NCBI RefSeq assembly: GCF_000022565.1
Contig: NC_012483.1
Location: 744,001-808,000, forward strand
DNA: 64,000 nucleotides
Reading direction: 5' to 3'
From: Acidobacterium capsulatum ATCC 51196
GTDB lineage: Bacteria > Acidobacteriota > Terriglobia > Terriglobales > Acidobacteriaceae
Below are positions 17,636 through 26,326 of this stretch, piece after piece (the first letter of the stretch is position 1; each line of letters begins with the position of its first letter). Both the position numbers and the translations under genes were made by a program. The notes below the pieces were generated by a model that was not told the origin of the DNA, made no database searches, and was given only the letters and a program-made list of their open reading frames with translations.

Positions 17636-18151
17636 TCAGTGCTGCGTGGCGGCCGTCTTCCATGCAGCGGCGACGTCGGGCGGTAGCTTGTCCATATGGC
17701 TGAGGAAGGTGGTGACCTGCCACATCTGCTCGTCGCTGAGATCATCTTTCCAGCCGGGCATTCCGCTGAGACGCACTCCGTGGCGGATGATGTAGTAGTT
17801 CTGGTTTTCGGGCATGTCGGGCGCATCCTCTACGAACTGCGGCGGGCGCGGGTAGAGGGTTTCGGCCAGGGCCGCGTGCGGATGGTTGACGTCGCCGTGA
17901 CAACTGGCGCAATCGGACTGGTAGATCTGCATGCCGGTGAGCAGGTTCTCTGAGGTGAGCGCCACCGGATTTTTGAGCTGCGGAGCGCGGCGGTCCACGG
18001 CAGCGTCGAGCGCGGGCATGGCGACGTGCATTTCAAAGGCGTTGATGGGGATGTCGGCACGGGGATCGACGAAGCCGAAGCGGACGTAGAGGAAGACTGC
18101 GAGCAGGAGCAGCAGGATTCCTGAGACGAAGCCGAGAATGAATTTGCGCAT
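17636..18151 (-). CDS. class I cytochrome c, membrane anchored or secreted
   Basis: A 171-residue protein with one N-terminal hydrophobic helix (FILGFVSGILLLLLAVFLYV), a haem attachment site CASCH near residue 81, and a distal ligand Met in RLSGMPGWKDDLS. The fold matches small c-type cytochromes of electron transfer. It is the last gene of the copper-resistance operon, 30 bases after copB, suggesting it passes electrons in copper oxidation or oxidative defence. That role is an inference from position. Confidence 0.85.
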   Translation of the reverse strand: MRKFILGFVSGILLLLLAVFLYVRFGFVDPRADIPINAFEMHVAMPALDAAVDRRAPQLKNPVALTSENLLTGMQIYQSDCASCHGDVNHPHAALAETLYPRPPQFVEDAPDMPENQNYYIIRHGVRLSGMPGWKDDLSDEQMWQVTTFLSHMDKLPPDVAAAWKTAATQH

Positions 18152-18181
18152 GATGTTTCTCCTAACTGCGACGTCTCTGGA

Positions 18182-19018
18182 TCAATACCACATGCGGATG
18201 CCGAAGACGAATCGAGGGTCGCGTGTGGATTCACCGGACTGCATTGCGTAGCGGGCGCTGTTGCCGAATTTGCCGGAGTAAGCAAAGCCGACATAGGGCG
18301 CGAATTTGCGGCGGATCTCATAGCGCAGGCGGAGGCCGCCGTCGAGGTCAGAGAAGCCGGAGCCGATGTGGCGCGCGGGATCGTCTTTGCTGTAGAAGTT
18401 CAGCTCGGCCTGCGGCTCAAGGATGAGGCGCTGCGTGAGCAGGAATTCATAGGCGGCGTTGATACGCCCGGCAAGGTGGCCGCCGTTGCGCCAGTAGAGG
18501 GTGGGCTCAAGATCGAAGCCGTAAGGGGCGAGGCCCTCGACGCCGAGCGCGGCCCAGGTGCGGGTGGGTCCGGAGTCGAGATCGGCGCGGAGGCCGGCCT
18601 GCGCGTCGAGGTAACGCAGGCGCGGGATGGGGCGGTCGTAGAGGAACTCATCGTCACCGTCGCTGATGAGGCCGTTCTGGGCGGTGCCTTCGGTCTTGAT
18701 CCAGAGCTTGTTGAAGTCAGTGCCGCTCCAGATCTGGCCGTCCCAGCGGAAGGCATTGTCAGGGCCATTGGTGCGGCCCTCGAACTGGTCAAAGAGCACA
18801 TGCGTGAAGATGTCGTGGCCGCCCATGGAGTCTTTGGCGCCAGGAATCATCGCGGTGACCTTGCCGGAGGCGTCGCGGTAGGGATCATGACTCTGCTGCG
18901 CAAAGGATTGCGAACCGGCGAGGGCAAGAAACAGCACTATCACGGTTACAGATGCGCGACGGGCCGTGCGGAGCGCGGAAGCGTGCATAGGAAGACTCTT
19001 TCTCAGACTCTTTCTCAC
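18182..19018 (-). CDS. copB: copper resistance protein B (outer membrane)
   Basis: CopB/PcoB-family beta-barrel protein; mature sequence begins after a signal peptide ending SQSFAQQ. Family features include the segment VLFDQFEGRTNGPDNAFRWD, LWIKTEGTAQNG and the C-terminal GLRLRYEIRRKFAPYVGFAY with a final aromatic residue, RMWY. A GTG at 19018 overlaps the copA stop; an ATG at 18988 (MHASALRTARR) is an alternative giving a cleaner signal peptide. It is thought to bind or pass copper at the outer membrane. The short His/Met-rich N-terminal tail of some relatives is missing. Confidence 0.9.
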   Translation of the reverse strand: MRKSLRKSLPMHASALRTARRASVTVIVLFLALAGSQSFAQQSHDPYRDASGKVTAMIPGAKDSMGGHDIFTHVLFDQFEGRTNGPDNAFRWDGQIWSGTDFNKLWIKTEGTAQNGLISDGDDEFLYDRPIPRLRYLDAQAGLRADLDSGPTRTWAALGVEGLAPYGFDLEPTLYWRNGGHLAGRINAAYEFLLTQRLILEPQAELNFYSKDDPARHIGSGFSDLDGGLRLRYEIRRKFAPYVGFAYSGKFGNSARYAMQSGESTRDPRFVFGIRMWY

Positions 19019-21048
19019 GGGAGCACCACCACGGTGCGGAACATGCCTGCCTCCATGTGGTAGAGCAGGTGGCAGTGGTAGGCCCAGCGGCCGGGCGTGT
19101 CGGCACTGACGAGGTAGCTGACGCGCTCGGCGGGCTTGACGATGATGGTGTCTTTGAAGGGGCGGTAGGGGCCGTGGCCGTTTTCGAGCTCGCTCCAGAG
19201 GCCGTGGAGGTGGATGGGGTGCTCCATCATGGTGTCGTTGATGAGCACGAAGCGAACACGCTCGCCGAGACGCAGGACGATGGGCTCGGCCTGGCTGAAT
19301 TTTTCTCCGTTGAAGCCCCAGATGTAGCGGTTCATGTTGCCGGTGAGGTGCAGCTCGATTTCGCGCGTGGGCGGGCGGTCATCGACGCCGCGAAAACGGG
19401 CGCGCAGATCGGCGTAGGTGAGCACGCGGCGGCCGTTGTGGTTGAGTCCGTCACCGGGTTGGTTGAGGCGGCTCTCGACGTGGCGGGCGACCTCGGCGAC
19501 CTGCGGGCCGGGATGCAGATGAACGGGATCGGCGGGCTGGAGCTTTGCCTCAGCCGCGTGGATGGCGCTTTCAGGCACGTTTGCGGCAGGATGGGTGTCG
19601 GTCCAGGGCTGCGGAAAGGGTGTCTTGCCGAAGCTGCCGGGAATGGGCGGAGGTTCCGGGGATTCTTCAGCCGTCATGGCGGACATTGCCATGCCAGGCA
19701 TACTGTTGCCGCGCATCTTCATGCCGGACATTTCGCTGCGCATGTTCATCTCAGACATGCTTCCACCGGGCATGTTCATTCCGGGCATGTCTTGGTTGAT
19801 TTTCTGGGCGTTCATTTTCTGGACGTCCATGCCTTGAGCGTCTTTGGCGGTCATGCCGTCGATGCCGGCCATGGAGGCCATGCCGCTCATGTTCATTTTC
19901 ATGGCCATGCCCATGTCGGCCATGGTGCGGCGAGGGACGGGGTCCATGGGCGGAACGGGAGCGGTCATGCCGGGGCGTGGGGCGAGGGTGCCGCGCGCGT
20001 AGCCGCTGCGATCTTCCGACTGGGCAAAGATGGTGTAGGCGCGGTTGTCCTCCGGCTCGATGAGCACGTCGTAGCGCTCGGCAACGCCGATGCGGAATTC
20101 ATCGACGGGCACCGGCTCGACGTAGTTGCCGTCGGCCTGCACGACGGTCATTTTGAGGCCTGGGATGCGGACGTCAAAGAAGGTCATGGACGAGCCGTTG
20201 ATGAAGCGCAGGCGGAGCTTTTCGCCGCGCTGGAAGAGGCCGGTCCAGTTGCGGGCGGGGCTGTTGCCGTTGAGCAGATAGGTGTAGGTGGCGCCGGAGA
20301 CGTCAGAGATGTCACTGGGGCTCATGTTCATGCGCGCCCAGGCGAGGCGTGCGGAGATGGCTTTGCCGAGGCCCTGCTGCTTTGCCTGATGGAAGAAGCC
20401 GCCGGCGGTGATGCGCTCGTAATTGTAATAGTCACTGTTCTCTTTGAGGTTGCTGAAGACGGTTTCGGGATTGGTATCTGTCCAATCGGAGAGAAAGATG
20501 ACGTAATCGCGATCGGCCTGGACGGGGTCTGTGCCGCGCGGATCGATGATGATGGCTCCGCTGAGGCCGCTCTGCTCTTGAAAGCGCGTGTGGCTGTGGT
20601 ACCAGGCGGTGCCGTTCTGGAGCACGGGAAAGCGGTAGTGGAAGGTTTCGCCGGGCATGATGCCGCGATAGGTGAGGCCGGGGACGCCATCCATGGGGTT
20701 GGGCAGACGCAAGGAATGCCAGTGCACGGAGGTGGGCACGCGCATGCGATTAGTGACGGCGATGCTCACGGTGTCGCCCTGGCGCCAGCGCAGCGTAGGG
20801 CCAGGCACCGAGCCGTTGACGGCCAGGGCGCGGGCGCGGCGGCCGGTGAAGTTGACGGGCAGCGTGTCGATGGTGAGGTCGAAGTGCGTTCCGGCGAGGA
20901 CAGGCGGATGATACGGGGCGGCTTCCGCGAAGGTGGGCAGAGCGTGCCCGTCGAGAGCGGCGATGGCGGCTCCGGCGGCGATGCCCTGCACGAAGCGGCG
21001 GCGCGAGATGGGGACGAGTTCAGGGATGGATCGGTCAGCAGCGGACAT
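19015..21048 (-). CDS. copA: copper resistance multicopper oxidase, Tat-exported
   Basis: A CopA/PcoA-type periplasmic oxidase of 677 residues with start ATG 21048. A twin-arginine signal (SRRRFVQGIAAGAAIAAL) is present. Copper sites are HWHSLRLP and WYHSHTRFQEQSG in domain 1, and HPIHLHGLWSE plus AYHCHLLYHMEAGM at the C-terminus. A Met-rich insert of about 85 residues (roughly 385-465) has about two dozen Met in patterns such as MPGMNMPGG, likely binding Cu(I). The enzyme probably oxidises periplasmic Cu(I). It ends in a 4-base overlap with copB, so the genes are coupled. Confidence 0.95.
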   Translation of the reverse strand: MSAADRSIPELVPISRRRFVQGIAAGAAIAALDGHALPTFAEAAPYHPPVLAGTHFDLTIDTLPVNFTGRRARALAVNGSVPGPTLRWRQGDTVSIAVTNRMRVPTSVHWHSLRLPNPMDGVPGLTYRGIMPGETFHYRFPVLQNGTAWYHSHTRFQEQSGLSGAIIIDPRGTDPVQADRDYVIFLSDWTDTNPETVFSNLKENSDYYNYERITAGGFFHQAKQQGLGKAISARLAWARMNMSPSDISDVSGATYTYLLNGNSPARNWTGLFQRGEKLRLRFINGSSMTFFDVRIPGLKMTVVQADGNYVEPVPVDEFRIGVAERYDVLIEPEDNRAYTIFAQSEDRSGYARGTLAPRPGMTAPVPPMDPVPRRTMADMGMAMKMNMSGMASMAGIDGMTAKDAQGMDVQKMNAQKINQDMPGMNMPGGSMSEMNMRSEMSGMKMRGNSMPGMAMSAMTAEESPEPPPIPGSFGKTPFPQPWTDTHPAANVPESAIHAAEAKLQPADPVHLHPGPQVAEVARHVESRLNQPGDGLNHNGRRVLTYADLRARFRGVDDRPPTREIELHLTGNMNRYIWGFNGEKFSQAEPIVLRLGERVRFVLINDTMMEHPIHLHGLWSELENGHGPYRPFKDTIIVKPAERVSYLVSADTPGRWAYHCHLLYHMEAGMFRTVVVLP

Positions 21049-21163
21049 GGGGATCTCCAGATCGATGGGCGGCGAAGAGATGGCTTCGCGACCGCATGGC
21101 GGCAAGAGCGACGGCGAGAAGCATAGGAGGCCGGGCGCTCAGGGGTGCGCGGAGATGACGCGG

Positions 21164-21583
21164 CTAGATGCGGAGCTGGGAGACGGCTGGATGGAAAGAC
21201 GGCAGTGGTGCGTGTTTTCGCCGGGATTGAACGATGCGTACATTGAGCGCCACAGCAGGCATGGCGGCTGGATGGATGGCCGGCAGCACGAGCAGAGCCT
21301 GCCAGTGAGCCTGGGGCGCGTGGGAAGCCTGCGTCTGCATGAGCTTGCCGCCGTGGTGGCAGAGCTTGTCGCAGTGCTGGACAGGCAGGGCGCCGGAGTG
21401 GCGTTCCGGTTGAGGAGTGCGCATGGACGGCATGCCGCAGGTGGGCATACCGGGCTGCGCGGCGGCCATGGAAAGCGTCATGGCCTCACAGCGGATGCCA
21501 CACGTAAGCGCGGCTGCCTGCAGGCTGACGAGCAGCAGGAGCAGCAGCGACCAGACGCTTCGATGGTGTGCGGCACGCTTCAT
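21164..21583 (-). CDS. secreted His/Met/Cys-rich small protein of copper operon
   Basis: A 139-residue protein with a strong signal peptide (SVWSLLLLLLVSLQAAALTC) followed by metal-ligand-rich segments: CGIRCEAMTLSM, MPTCGMPSMRTP, VQHCDKLCHHGG. No known domain was recognised; it is similar in style to small copper-binding proteins of metal operons. It lies about 115 bases upstream of copA in the same direction and is probably the first gene of the operon. A copper-buffering role is inferred from composition and place. Confidence 0.6.
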   Translation of the reverse strand: MKRAAHHRSVWSLLLLLLVSLQAAALTCGIRCEAMTLSMAAAQPGMPTCGMPSMRTPQPERHSGALPVQHCDKLCHHGGKLMQTQASHAPQAHWQALLVLPAIHPAAMPAVALNVRIVQSRRKHAPLPSFHPAVSQLRI

Positions 21584-21639
21584 GGGACTAAGTTAGCAGA
21601 TGCGTGGATGAGAAGTGGGGTCGCAGGCTGCATGTCTCA

Positions 21640-21828
21640 TCAGGAGCGACCGGCGAGGCGTTGGAGGGCGTTTTTGTACTGCTGTGTGATTAGACGCCCG
21701 GCGTCCAGCGCCTCTTCCCTCTCAAGTTGCACAACGGGCTCGCTGGAGGATCGAGCGGCGAGGGGACGGTCCTCTTCCCTCGCCTGCTCTTCAGCAGTTC
21801 TTCGTTCTGGCCTGCGCGGTTGCGTCAT
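21640..21828 (-). CDS. small hypothetical protein
   Basis: A 62-residue charged frame (MTQPRRPERRTAEEQAREED...) lying 9 bases after the rhodanese stop and in the same direction. It has balanced amphipathic composition with a helical C-terminus (AGRLITQQYKNALQRLAGR), but no good ribosome site. It may be real and coupled to the rhodanese gene; a chance frame cannot be ruled out. Confidence 0.35.
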   Translation of the reverse strand: MTQPRRPERRTAEEQAREEDRPLAARSSSEPVVQLEREEALDAGRLITQQYKNALQRLAGRS

Positions 21829-21837
21829 AGCTAAATT

Positions 21838-22176
21838 TTAGTACCGTGGCACGTTGGGATCGACGGTCTGGGACCAGGCGTCGATGCCGCCGCGGACGGA
21901 CTGGACCTTTTCAAAGCCCTGGTCGCGGAGCCAGACGGCGACGTTCATGCTGCGGACGCCGGCGTGGCACATGGTGGCGATGTGGGTGTCGGGGTCGAGT
22001 TCCTGCACGCGGGAGGGGATTTCGCCCATGGGAATCCAGAGGGCTCCGGGGACGCGGGCGGTCTGGATTTCAGCGCGTTCGCGGACATCGAGGAGGATAA
22101 ACTGGGGTTTTTCAGACTGCTGGGCCTGCTCAAGGAGCTGGGCGGCTTCGGTCGCGGTTATCTCATACGGCAGCAT
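21838..22176 (-). CDS. single-domain rhodanese
   Basis: A 112-residue protein covering one complete rhodanese domain: FILLDVRERAEIQTARVPGA, the active-site loop MCHAGVRS with the catalytic Cys, and VQSVRGGIDAWS at the end. It probably transfers sulfane sulfur to a thiol acceptor in the cytoplasm. It is divergent from the NtrC-type regulator, with 86 bases between start codons, and may be co-transcribed with the small downstream frame. Confidence 0.88.
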   Translation of the reverse strand: MLPYEITATEAAQLLEQAQQSEKPQFILLDVRERAEIQTARVPGALWIPMGEIPSRVQELDPDTHIATMCHAGVRSMNVAVWLRDQGFEKVQSVRGGIDAWSQTVDPNVPRY

Positions 22177-22262
22177 ATCTTTATGATACAGACGTAGCCG
22201 TGTGTGGAGCGGGGCGGGTTCCCTGCGAGGAACCCACGATTCCGGTTGCGGAAAAAGGAAGC

Positions 22263-23687
22263 ATGAGCCAGGAAAAAGTACTGATCGTAGAAGATGAGCC
22301 GCACGCGCTGACGGGGCTGGCCGAACTGGTGAGCGCCTGGGATTACCGCACCGAGACGGCGCGCGATGGCATCGAAGCGCTGGAAAAGGTGCGCGGCTGG
22401 CAGCCGGCCATTGTGGTGACCGACCTCAAGATGCCGCGCATGGATGGCATGCAACTGCTGGAGCGGCTGAACCAGATGGATGGTTCGCGCGCGGTGATTG
22501 TGCTGACGGCGCAGGGGTCGATTGAGTCTGCCGTGGAGGCGATGAAGATTGGCGCCTTTGACTACCTGCAGAAGCCGGTGGACTCGGTGCGGCTGCGCAC
22601 GATTTTGAGCAATGTTTCGCGGCAGCTTGAGATGCAGCGCGAGATGGCGGCCACGCGCACGCGACTACGCAGCATGAGCGGCCTTGGCCTGATGGTGGGC
22701 ACCTCGCAGCCGATGAAGGATGTTTTCAGCCTGATTGAGCGCGTGGCGCCGACGAATGTCTCCGTGCTGATCACGGGTGAAAGCGGCACGGGCAAGGAAC
22801 TGGTGGCGAAGACGCTGCATGAGCTGAGTCCGCGAAAGAACAAGCCGTTTGTGGCGGTGAACTGCGCGGCGATTCCTGAAACGCTGATTGAGAGCGAAAT
22901 TTTTGGGCACGAGAAGGGCGCGTTCACGGGCGCGATAGAGCGGCGCGCCGGCTGCTTTGAGCTGGCCGAGGAAGGCACGCTGCTGCTGGACGAGATTGGC
23001 GAGATGCCCATCGGCACGCAGGCCAAGCTGCTGCGGGTGCTGGAAGACCGGCGCTACCGGCGGCTGGGCAGCAAGGTGGAGACGCCAATCGATGTGCGGG
23101 TGCTGGCGGCGACGAACAAGAATCCTGACCAGGCGGTGGCCGATGGCGAGCTGCGCGGGGATCTCTATTACCGCCTGAATGTGTTCAACATTCATATGCC
23201 GCCGCTGCGGGAGCACAAAGAGGATATTCCGGCGATTGCGCAGCGGATGATCGCGGATATGACCTCAAAGCATGACCGGGCCATCGAGGGCATGGACGAC
23301 GAGATGCAGGCGCGGTTGTTGAGCTATGACTGGCCGGGCAATGTGCGGGAACTGCGCAATACGATGGAGCGGGCCGTGATTTTGTGCACGGGCGACCGCC
23401 TGCAGGCGCAGCATCTGCCGCCGGGTTTTGGCACGGCGCGGCCCCTGAAGACGGCGGCGGTGACGGCGGAACCGCCGGCCAATGCCGTGCAGGTGGAGGT
23501 GGGCACGACGGTGGATGAGGCCGAGCGGCTGCTGATTCTGAAAACGCTCGAGTCCACGCACAACAACAAGACGCGGGCCGCCGAGATACTGGGCATCAGC
23601 CTGAAGACGCTGCACAACAAGCTGAAGGAATACAGCAGCCAGCCGGGGCCAAACGATGAGGCCGGCGAATCTGAAAACAACGATTGA
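22263..23687 (+). CDS. NtrC-family sigma-54-dependent response regulator
   Basis: A 474-residue regulator; ATG 22263 gives a normal receiver start (MSQEKVLIVEDEPHAL). The receiver has phospho-acceptor Asp54 (VVTDLKMPRMDG). The AAA+ domain has Walker A GESGTGKE, the sigma-54 contact loop GAFTGA, and Walker B LLLDEIGEMP. A Fis-type HTH ends the protein (NNKTRAAEILGISLKTLHNK). It activates RNA polymerase carrying sigma-54 when phosphorylated by its partner, the sensor kinase encoded 31 bases downstream. Its target genes cannot be read from this window. Confidence 0.95.
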   Translation: MSQEKVLIVEDEPHALTGLAELVSAWDYRTETARDGIEALEKVRGWQPAIVVTDLKMPRMDGMQLLERLNQMDGSRAVIVLTAQGSIESAVEAMKIGAFDYLQKPVDSVRLRTILSNVSRQLEMQREMAATRTRLRSMSGLGLMVGTSQPMKDVFSLIERVAPTNVSVLITGESGTGKELVAKTLHELSPRKNKPFVAVNCAAIPETLIESEIFGHEKGAFTGAIERRAGCFELAEEGTLLLDEIGEMPIGTQAKLLRVLEDRRYRRLGSKVETPIDVRVLAATNKNPDQAVADGELRGDLYYRLNVFNIHMPPLREHKEDIPAIAQRMIADMTSKHDRAIEGMDDEMQARLLSYDWPGNVRELRNTMERAVILCTGDRLQAQHLPPGFGTARPLKTAAVTAEPPANAVQVEVGTTVDEAERLLILKTLESTHNNKTRAAEILGISLKTLHNKLKEYSSQPGPNDEAGESENND

Positions 23688-23718
23688 TGTGAGGGGTTGA
23701 GAGGGTTCGCGGCGGCCG

Positions 23719-25662
23719 ATGAAGCTCAAGACCAAACTCGTGCTGCTGATTACCGGGCTGGTGTTCCTGGTGATCAGCACGCTCTCATGGCTTTACCTGG
23801 GCCAGTTGCTGCAGGTTTACATCAATCAGTCGTACACGACGACGACCGAGGCGGCGCACCAGGTGCTGTTTGCCACGCGGCAGGCCATTGACTCAGGGCT
23901 GCGCGAGCGCACGTTCAACGTGAATGATCCGGCAGCGGTGCGAGCGGCGGTGGCGGATTCGCTGCGGACGAACCAGGGGCTGAATGCGCTGATTAACTCG
24001 ATCATCGATTATTCGCCGACGGTTCTGGATGTTTCGATTGCCGACAGCCAGGGACGGGCGCTGCTGAGTGCGCCCAACGCGGCGCTGAATGACCAGATGC
24101 TGCCGCACCGGGAGAATTACGGGAGCCTGCGCGGACAGACGCTGTGGCAGACACTGCATACGATTTTTGGTCCGCCGCAGGTTTATAACGTGAGCGCGGG
24201 ACTGGACCTGAGCGGCAAGCCGTTTTTGACGGTGCGGATCGGGGTGCGCACGACGTTTTTGAAGAACTCCTTCCGGCCCTGGCTGCTGGAGGCGCTGTGG
24301 CTGTTTGCGCTGGGCATGATCACTTCGCTGGCGGTGGCGGCCTTTGTGGCGAACCTGGCGCTGGCACCGATTGAGACGATCAGCCGCAGACTGGACCTAC
24401 TGGAGCAGACGCAGGGCGAGGAAAGCGGAGGCGAACTCGCGGCCGAGAGCAGTGGTACGGTGCCCGCGCGGCGGGCGGCGGGCAGCGATGCGGTGGCGCA
24501 GGTTTCAGGAAAGATCGAACGGCTGGGCCAGCGCATGCGGAACGTGGAAGAGGTGTTCACGGCCCTCAAGGAAAACCTGGACCAGGTGCTGTCAAAGCTG
24601 CAGGACGGCATGATTCTGTTCACGCGGGACTCGCGGGCCATTCTGGTTTCGAGCGCGGTGGAGCGCTTTGTGGGACGGCACCGCGATGAACTGCTGGGCG
24701 CCGATGTGCGCGAGATATTTGACCGCGAGACCCGGCTGGGGCGGCTGGTGCGGGACTCGTTTGAAGCCGGCATGTCGATTGTGCAGGAAGAGGTCACAAC
24801 CGAGACGGGACGGCAGGTGCAGGTGTCGCTCGACTTTATTCACGATGGCCAGGGAGGCGAGCAGCACTCATTTGGCGCGCTGCTGACGCTGCATGATCTG
24901 GAGTCGATGCAGGAGCTGGAGAGCGAACTGGAGCTTTCGCGGCGCATGGCCTCGATTGGGCGGCTGACGGCGGGCGTGGGGCATGAGGTGAAGAATCCGA
25001 TCAACGCCATCGTGGTGCACCTGGAGCTGCTGCGGAACAAGGTGGAGCTGAAGGAGCCGGCCCAGAAGCACCTGGATATTATTCAGTCGGAGATTCGCCG
25101 CCTGGACCGGGTGGTGCAGACGCTGGTGGATTTTTCGCGGCCGGTGGACCTGCATATGCGCGAGTACGACCTGCGCCAGATTGTGCAGCAGGTGCTGACG
25201 CTGGCCTCAGTGGAGCTGGAAGGCCGGGGCGTGACGCTGAAGAGTTCCCTGCCGGAGTTTCCGGTGACGGTGAAGGTGGATGCGGACCTGACGACGCAGG
25301 CCCTGCTGAATGTGGTGATCAACGGCGCGCAGGCCATGCCCGACGGCGGCCTGCTCGACGTGCGGCTGGCCGAGGATGGCCGCTGGGCGATTATTCGCGT
25401 GCGGGACGAGGGAACCGGCATTCCGCCGGAGGTGCTGCCCCGCATCTTTGACCTGTACTACACCACGAAGAAAGACGGCAGCGGAATCGGGCTGGCGATG
25501 ACTTATCGCATCCTGCAGTTCCAGAACGGCAGGGTTGACGTAGAATCGAGTTCTGGTGGTACTGAATTTTCTCTTTGTCTGCCTTTGCAGGGGGTGTCTG
25601 ACCCCGCTGCCCGCGTTGAACTAGCCTCCGAATCGAGCTGGAACGAAGGAACCGGTGCATGA
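23719..25662 (+). CDS. membrane sensor histidine kinase (partner of NtrC-type regulator)
   Basis: A 647-residue kinase. An N-terminal membrane helix (LVLLITGLVFLVISTLSWLY) starts a periplasmic region of about 150 residues, followed by a second helix near 190-215 and a HAMP-like stretch. A PAS domain (about 285-395) is followed by HisKA with the phosphorylated His422 in GVGHEVKNPINAI. The ATPase has an N box (LLNVVINGAQAMPDGG), VRDEGTGIPPEV and KKDGSGIGLAM. The architecture fits an NtrB/ZraS-like partner for the upstream regulator. Its stop overlaps the start of the lipoprotein gene. Confidence 0.93.
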   Translation: MKLKTKLVLLITGLVFLVISTLSWLYLGQLLQVYINQSYTTTTEAAHQVLFATRQAIDSGLRERTFNVNDPAAVRAAVADSLRTNQGLNALINSIIDYSPTVLDVSIADSQGRALLSAPNAALNDQMLPHRENYGSLRGQTLWQTLHTIFGPPQVYNVSAGLDLSGKPFLTVRIGVRTTFLKNSFRPWLLEALWLFALGMITSLAVAAFVANLALAPIETISRRLDLLEQTQGEESGGELAAESSGTVPARRAAGSDAVAQVSGKIERLGQRMRNVEEVFTALKENLDQVLSKLQDGMILFTRDSRAILVSSAVERFVGRHRDELLGADVREIFDRETRLGRLVRDSFEAGMSIVQEEVTTETGRQVQVSLDFIHDGQGGEQHSFGALLTLHDLESMQELESELELSRRMASIGRLTAGVGHEVKNPINAIVVHLELLRNKVELKEPAQKHLDIIQSEIRRLDRVVQTLVDFSRPVDLHMREYDLRQIVQQVLTLASVELEGRGVTLKSSLPEFPVTVKVDADLTTQALLNVVINGAQAMPDGGLLDVRLAEDGRWAIIRVRDEGTGIPPEVLPRIFDLYYTTKKDGSGIGLAMTYRILQFQNGRVDVESSSGGTEFSLCLPLQGVSDPAARVELASESSWNEGTGA

Positions 25663-26246
25663 GAAAAAAGCTGGCGGCCTCTCTGTCCCTGGCGTTTGCG
25701 CTTGGCCTTATGTCGGGGTGCGCGCATAAGCCGGTCACGGCTCCTGCTCCCCCGGTTCCCGCGCCGCTACCGCCGCCCCAGACGAGCACCGAGAGCCTGC
25801 CCAAGCTGCCCACGCCCACGCTGCCGGATGTGGAGCTGAGTCTGCCTCCCGCGCCCCATGAAGCGACACCCGAGCACCGGCACTACAGTCACCCGCTGCG
25901 CCGTCGGCATGCGGCCGAAGCCGCTCCCAGCGCTGCGGCCAAGCCTGCCCCATCCGGATCGAGCACCGGGCAGGAGCCGACGGATTCGACGCCGATTGGC
26001 CGCCTTTCCACCGCCCCGGCGTCAGCGAATCAGCGCAGTTACGGGAGCATTGTGGGTGAAATCACCTCGGTGCAGGATGGCGTGCAAGGGATTCACCGCG
26101 CCTTGAGCCGCAGTGAGCAGCAGACGGTGACCGAGATCGAGATGTTTCTGGGCAAGGCGCGCAATGCGCTCGATGCCGGCGATCTGGATGGAGCGCACAC
26201 GCTGACGGTGAAGGCGCGCGTACTGCTGAATGAACTTAGCCGCTGA
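25659..26246 (+). CDS. putative lipoprotein linked to two-component operon
   Basis: A 195-residue protein with a lipobox LMSGC at about residue 21, so it is likely lipid-anchored. A long Pro/Ala/Ser-rich linker follows, then a helical C-terminal domain of about 75 residues (SVQDGVQGIHRALSRSEQQT; FLGKARNALDAGDLDGAHTL), TPR-like in its 'A-x-AGDLDGA' pattern. Its ATG overlaps the kinase stop, so it belongs to the operon and may modulate the kinase or be its cell-envelope input. The family is not recognised. Confidence 0.75.
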   Translation: MRKKLAASLSLAFALGLMSGCAHKPVTAPAPPVPAPLPPPQTSTESLPKLPTPTLPDVELSLPPAPHEATPEHRHYSHPLRRRHAAEAAPSAAAKPAPSGSSTGQEPTDSTPIGRLSTAPASANQRSYGSIVGEITSVQDGVQGIHRALSRSEQQTVTEIEMFLGKARNALDAGDLDGAHTLTVKARVLLNELSR

Positions 26247-26326
26247 AGCGCGGCGTGAAGCACTGCTAAAAGGACAACTGCAGGTCTCTCCACTTCGCTA
26301 CGCTATACACCTTCAGTGAGAATGCT

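Noticed and set aside
19057-21126. Long plus-strand open frame of about 690 codons opposite copA
   Set aside because: It is the antisense shadow of a GC-rich gene; the product has His/Gly/Val repeats with no domain, while copA on the other strand has all copper motifs.
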